Below are positions 62,046 through 64,000 of a stretch of 64,000 nt of DNA, piece after piece. Below the pieces are notes generated by a model. It was not told the origin of the DNA, searched no databases, and saw only the letters and a program-made list of their open reading frames with translations. The position numbers and the translations under genes were made by a program. Each line of letters begins with the position of its first letter. Positions within the stretch are counted from its first letter, which is position 1. Source of the DNA: Bradyrhizobium sp. CCBAU 53338 (GTDB taxonomy: Bacteria > Pseudomonadota > Alphaproteobacteria > Rhizobiales > Xanthobacteraceae); contig NZ_CP030048.1 in assembly GCF_015291665.1 (NCBI RefSeq), forward strand, positions 6,138,001-6,202,000, in the 5' to 3' direction.

Positions 62046-63536
62046 TCAACTCCCGACGACGGGACGGCGCACCGGCTTTCCGGGCCGCGCCGCGACGTCG
62101 AGCAAGCCATCGGTGATGAGCGGCTGGCCGCTGACGACGAGATGCCGAACGCCTTCCGACGGCCGGTTCATCGCGGTGAAGGTCGCGCGATCGGAAAGCT
62201 TTTCGTAATCGAACACGACGATATCGGCATCAGCGTCCTTGGCAAGCTTGCCCTTGGCACGCATTGCGGGCGTGCTCTGCGACAGGATCTCCGCCGGGAT
62301 CAGCGCGCATTTGCGCACGCCTTCGAGCAGCGACACGGTCTTGCGCTCGCGCACCCATTCGCGGATGAATTTCGTGAAGCAGCCGGCCGAGCGGGGATGC
62401 GAGGTGGCATCGTCAGGCAACGGCCAGGCGTCGCCGGTGTAGGTCTTGCCGTCCGACGTCGTCCACGGCATCGCGTCGGAGGCGATCGCACCGCCGGGAT
62501 AGAGCACCGACATGTCGAGCAGATCGCGGTGATGCGCATTGTGCTCGGTGTCGAGAATGTGCCACAGCACCAGCGAGGACGGATCTTCGGCCTGCGCCTT
62601 CAGGAGCTCCTCGCGGTCGTGAAAGCGATAGCCGTCGGTCACGCGCTGCACGGAATCGTAACCGGTGCCGTTGCGCTCGACGAATTGCGGATCGCTGAAG
62701 AAGGCGGCGGCCAGCACGGTCGAGCCGGTGCCGTAGGGGTAGGCCTCGACCGTGATGGGCAGGCCCTGCGCCTGCGCCTTCTCGATCAGCACGCGGCAGC
62801 GCTCGATGTCGGTCTTGCTCGACGAATTGAAGTGACAGATGTGCATGTGCGCGCCGGTGGCGCCGGCATAGCCGATCAGGCGGATATAAGCCTCCGCCGC
62901 ACTTTCAGGGTCGATGCGCGACATGTAGGCGACGTGGGTGAAGGTCGGCACGTCCTGCTTGGCCGCAAGCTGGCACACCGCGGTCAGCTCTTGCACACCG
63001 GCGCCGGGCGCATAGGCATTCAAGATGCCGATACCGATGCCGCCTTCGTCCAGACCCCGCGTGAGGCGCTCGAGGATGCCCGCCACCTCCGCGTCGGTTG
63101 CGACATTGTCCATCCAGCGGCGATCGCGCATGGCGTTGCCGAACGCCTCCAGCGAACTCTCGGCGTTGGATCCCGTCATCGCGCCGATGCGCGCAAAGGC
63201 CCAGTTGGTGGCGGCGCCGTAATTCAGCACGCGACCCTTGCGCGCCTGGCGCTCGTACCACGAGCCGACCGGCAGCACGCCGGCCTCGAGATCGAGCGTC
63301 GTGGTCACGCCGTCGAAGGCCTGCATGCGGTCGGCGGGGATCGACTGGCCGTGGGCGTGCAGATCGATGAAGCCGGGCGCGACCACGAGCCCGGTCGCAT
63401 CGATCACCCGCTCGGCGCCGCCGAGCGAGGCGCCCACCGCGGCAATCTTGCCGTCCACCACCGCCACGTCGCCAATGGCATCCATTCCGCTCGCGGGATC
63501 CACCACCCGGCCGCCAGAGATCACCAAACCGCTCAT
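62046..63536 (-). CDS. N-acyl-D-amino-acid deacylase/D-aminoacylase-like amidohydrolase
   Basis: A 496-residue amidohydrolase. Metal motif FIDLHAHGQSIP (HxH at 60 and 62), THVAYMSR in the barrel, HICHFNSSS, and an IASDAMPW loop giving the catalytic Asp; the end MNRPSEGVRHLVVSGQPLI matches the beta-sandwich. Closest to N-acyl-D-amino-acid deacylases and related dihydroorotase-like enzymes; whether it is mono- or dinuclear cannot be read. ATG 63536 is chosen; the longer frame to 63683 has no similarity. Immediately followed by the COG0523 GTPase. Confidence 0.9.
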   Translation of the reverse strand: MSGLVISGGRVVDPASGMDAIGDVAVVDGKIAAVGASLGGAERVIDATGLVVAPGFIDLHAHGQSIPADRMQAFDGVTTTLDLEAGVLPVGSWYERQARKGRVLNYGAATNWAFARIGAMTGSNAESSLEAFGNAMRDRRWMDNVATDAEVAGILERLTRGLDEGGIGIGILNAYAPGAGVQELTAVCQLAAKQDVPTFTHVAYMSRIDPESAAEAYIRLIGYAGATGAHMHICHFNSSSKTDIERCRVLIEKAQAQGLPITVEAYPYGTGSTVLAAAFFSDPQFVERNGTGYDSVQRVTDGYRFHDREELLKAQAEDPSSLVLWHILDTEHNAHHRDLLDMSVLYPGGAIASDAMPWTTSDGKTYTGDAWPLPDDATSHPRSAGCFTKFIREWVRERKTVSLLEGVRKCALIPAEILSQSTPAMRAKGKLAKDADADIVVFDYEKLSDRATFTAMNRPSEGVRHLVVSGQPLITDGLLDVAARPGKPVRRPVVGS

Positions 63537-63936
63537 ATCGCCACTCCGCCACGCTATTTCCAAAGCCCCCAAAGGTCCGGCAACAGCTTCGGAGGCGAGA
63601 CCAGCCGCATCGCGCACCGTCCCGTCGCGCATCAAGGCAGATTTTTTGATGAACCACCACCGCCACTGAAGCCGACACAGCATGCAGATTGCTGCCCGCC
63701 ATTGCGGAGGTCGCGCAGATGGATGCAGTCCCGGGTTGCATCTCGGCCGAGGCCAAGCTATTGGATGCGCGCATTTTCATTTTGGAGGCGACCATGTCGA
63801 CGACTGCACGCTTCCCGGGTTCGCCGCGCGATATTTGACGCGCCTGCCCGGGACCCATGTCCCAGGTGAACCACAAATCTCCAAATCGACTCTCATCTGC
63901 CGCGGCCATCGGTGCCGCGATTGAGAACCTATTGGC
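63537..63936. other. 400-nt stretch without a supported gene
   Basis: No reading frame with family features or a ribosome site is seen; weak frames exist on both strands. It should hold the promoter of the leftward amidohydrolase operon and possibly that of a rightward gene starting near 63937. GGGAC-CCAT-GTCCC (63850-63863) is a minor hairpin. Confidence 0.4.
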
Positions 63937-64000
63937 ATGACACCCCATCTTCTGCCGGCCCCCTGTCAGGCGGCCGGGCGCTCCGACCTGCTCGAACGCA
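63937..64000 (+). CDS. Possible start of a truncated gene at the window edge
   Basis: An ATG at 63937 opens a frame (MTPHLLPAPCQAAGRSDLLE) that is still open at the window end. Only 21 codons are visible, without a clear ribosome site, so this is a weak call and no family can be given. Confidence 0.25.
   Translation, partial: MTPHLLPAPCQAAGRSDLLER

Noticed and set aside
61497..63869. A 790-codon plus-strand frame
   Set aside because: Shadow of the COG0523 GTPase and amidohydrolase genes on the other strand.
63682..63924. An 80-codon plus-strand frame near the window end
   Set aside because: No ribosome site and no similarity to a known family.

Overview
The window is a GC-rich stretch of an alphaproteobacterial chromosome, most likely Bradyrhizobium or a close relative. 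The best marker is PutA: started at its own ATG it is 999 residues long with its aldehyde-dehydrogenase cysteine at 792, the size and numbering of the Bradyrhizobium minimalist PutA, and a PutR-like Lrp regulator is divergent to it. A CyaC-type redox adenylate cyclase, abundant acyl-CoA metabolism and short interspersed palindromic elements of the type common in Bradyrhizobium and Rhodopseudomonas agree. I see no rRNA, tRNA, CRISPR array, transposase or prophage; this is mostly ordinary chromosomal catabolic DNA with dense, often overlapping genes.

Layout. 1-5.7 kb: a LysR regulator (cut by the window edge) diverges from an acyl-CoA dehydrogenase, a family III CoA-transferase, an HTD2-like hydratase and, after a palindromic repeat, a benzoylformate decarboxylase-like ThDP enzyme. 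5.7-7.8 kb: two short-chain dehydrogenases flank a MarR regulator whose start overlaps a 29-nt palindromic operator. 7.8-12.8 kb: hemolysin III-type membrane protein, YcjX/YcjF pair, ArnT/PMT-like glycosyltransferase. 13.1-17 kb: CyaC-like cyclase, sorAB-type sulfite dehydrogenase, cold-shock protein. 17.2-22.8 kb: putR/putA, CoA-transferase, GST. 22.8-29.2 kb: small membrane protein, exported c-type cytochrome-like protein, coiled-coil membrane protein, a cNMP-binding protein/metallo-beta-lactamase pair, and a LemA/TPM-domain cluster. 29.4-32.6 kb: enoyl-CoA hydratase and a pair of acyl-CoA dehydrogenases. 32.7-38.5 kb: molybdenum hydroxylase large subunit, DapA-like aldolase, Tat-exported VOC protein, an HtrA-like pseudo-protease overlapping a tiny LuxR-type regulator. 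38.6-41 kb: tex, followed by about 1 kb of noncoding, highly structured repeat DNA. 42-46.7 kb: cyanuric acid hydrolase/barbiturase-family enzyme with a tandem repeat inside the gene, an amidase, a double hot-dog thioesterase and small proteins. 46.8-48.4 kb: dgoK-dgoA for galactonate breakdown.

48.5-57.3 kb is the most system-like block. A near-consensus sigma-54 promoter precedes an LLM flavin monooxygenase and a flavin reductase; convergent to them lies an AcoR-type sigma-54 activator, and behind it (same strand as the activator) a single-chain biotin-dependent acyl-CoA carboxylase and an AMP-forming acyl-CoA ligase. Together these suggest an oxidation, CoA-activation and carboxylation route for an unidentified substrate. 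57.5-64 kb: Asp/Glu-racemase-like protein without either catalytic cysteine, a Cache-domain chemoreceptor, small conserved-looking ORFs, and an N-acyl-D-amino-acid deacylase-like amidohydrolase immediately followed by a COG0523 (CobW-type) GTPase.
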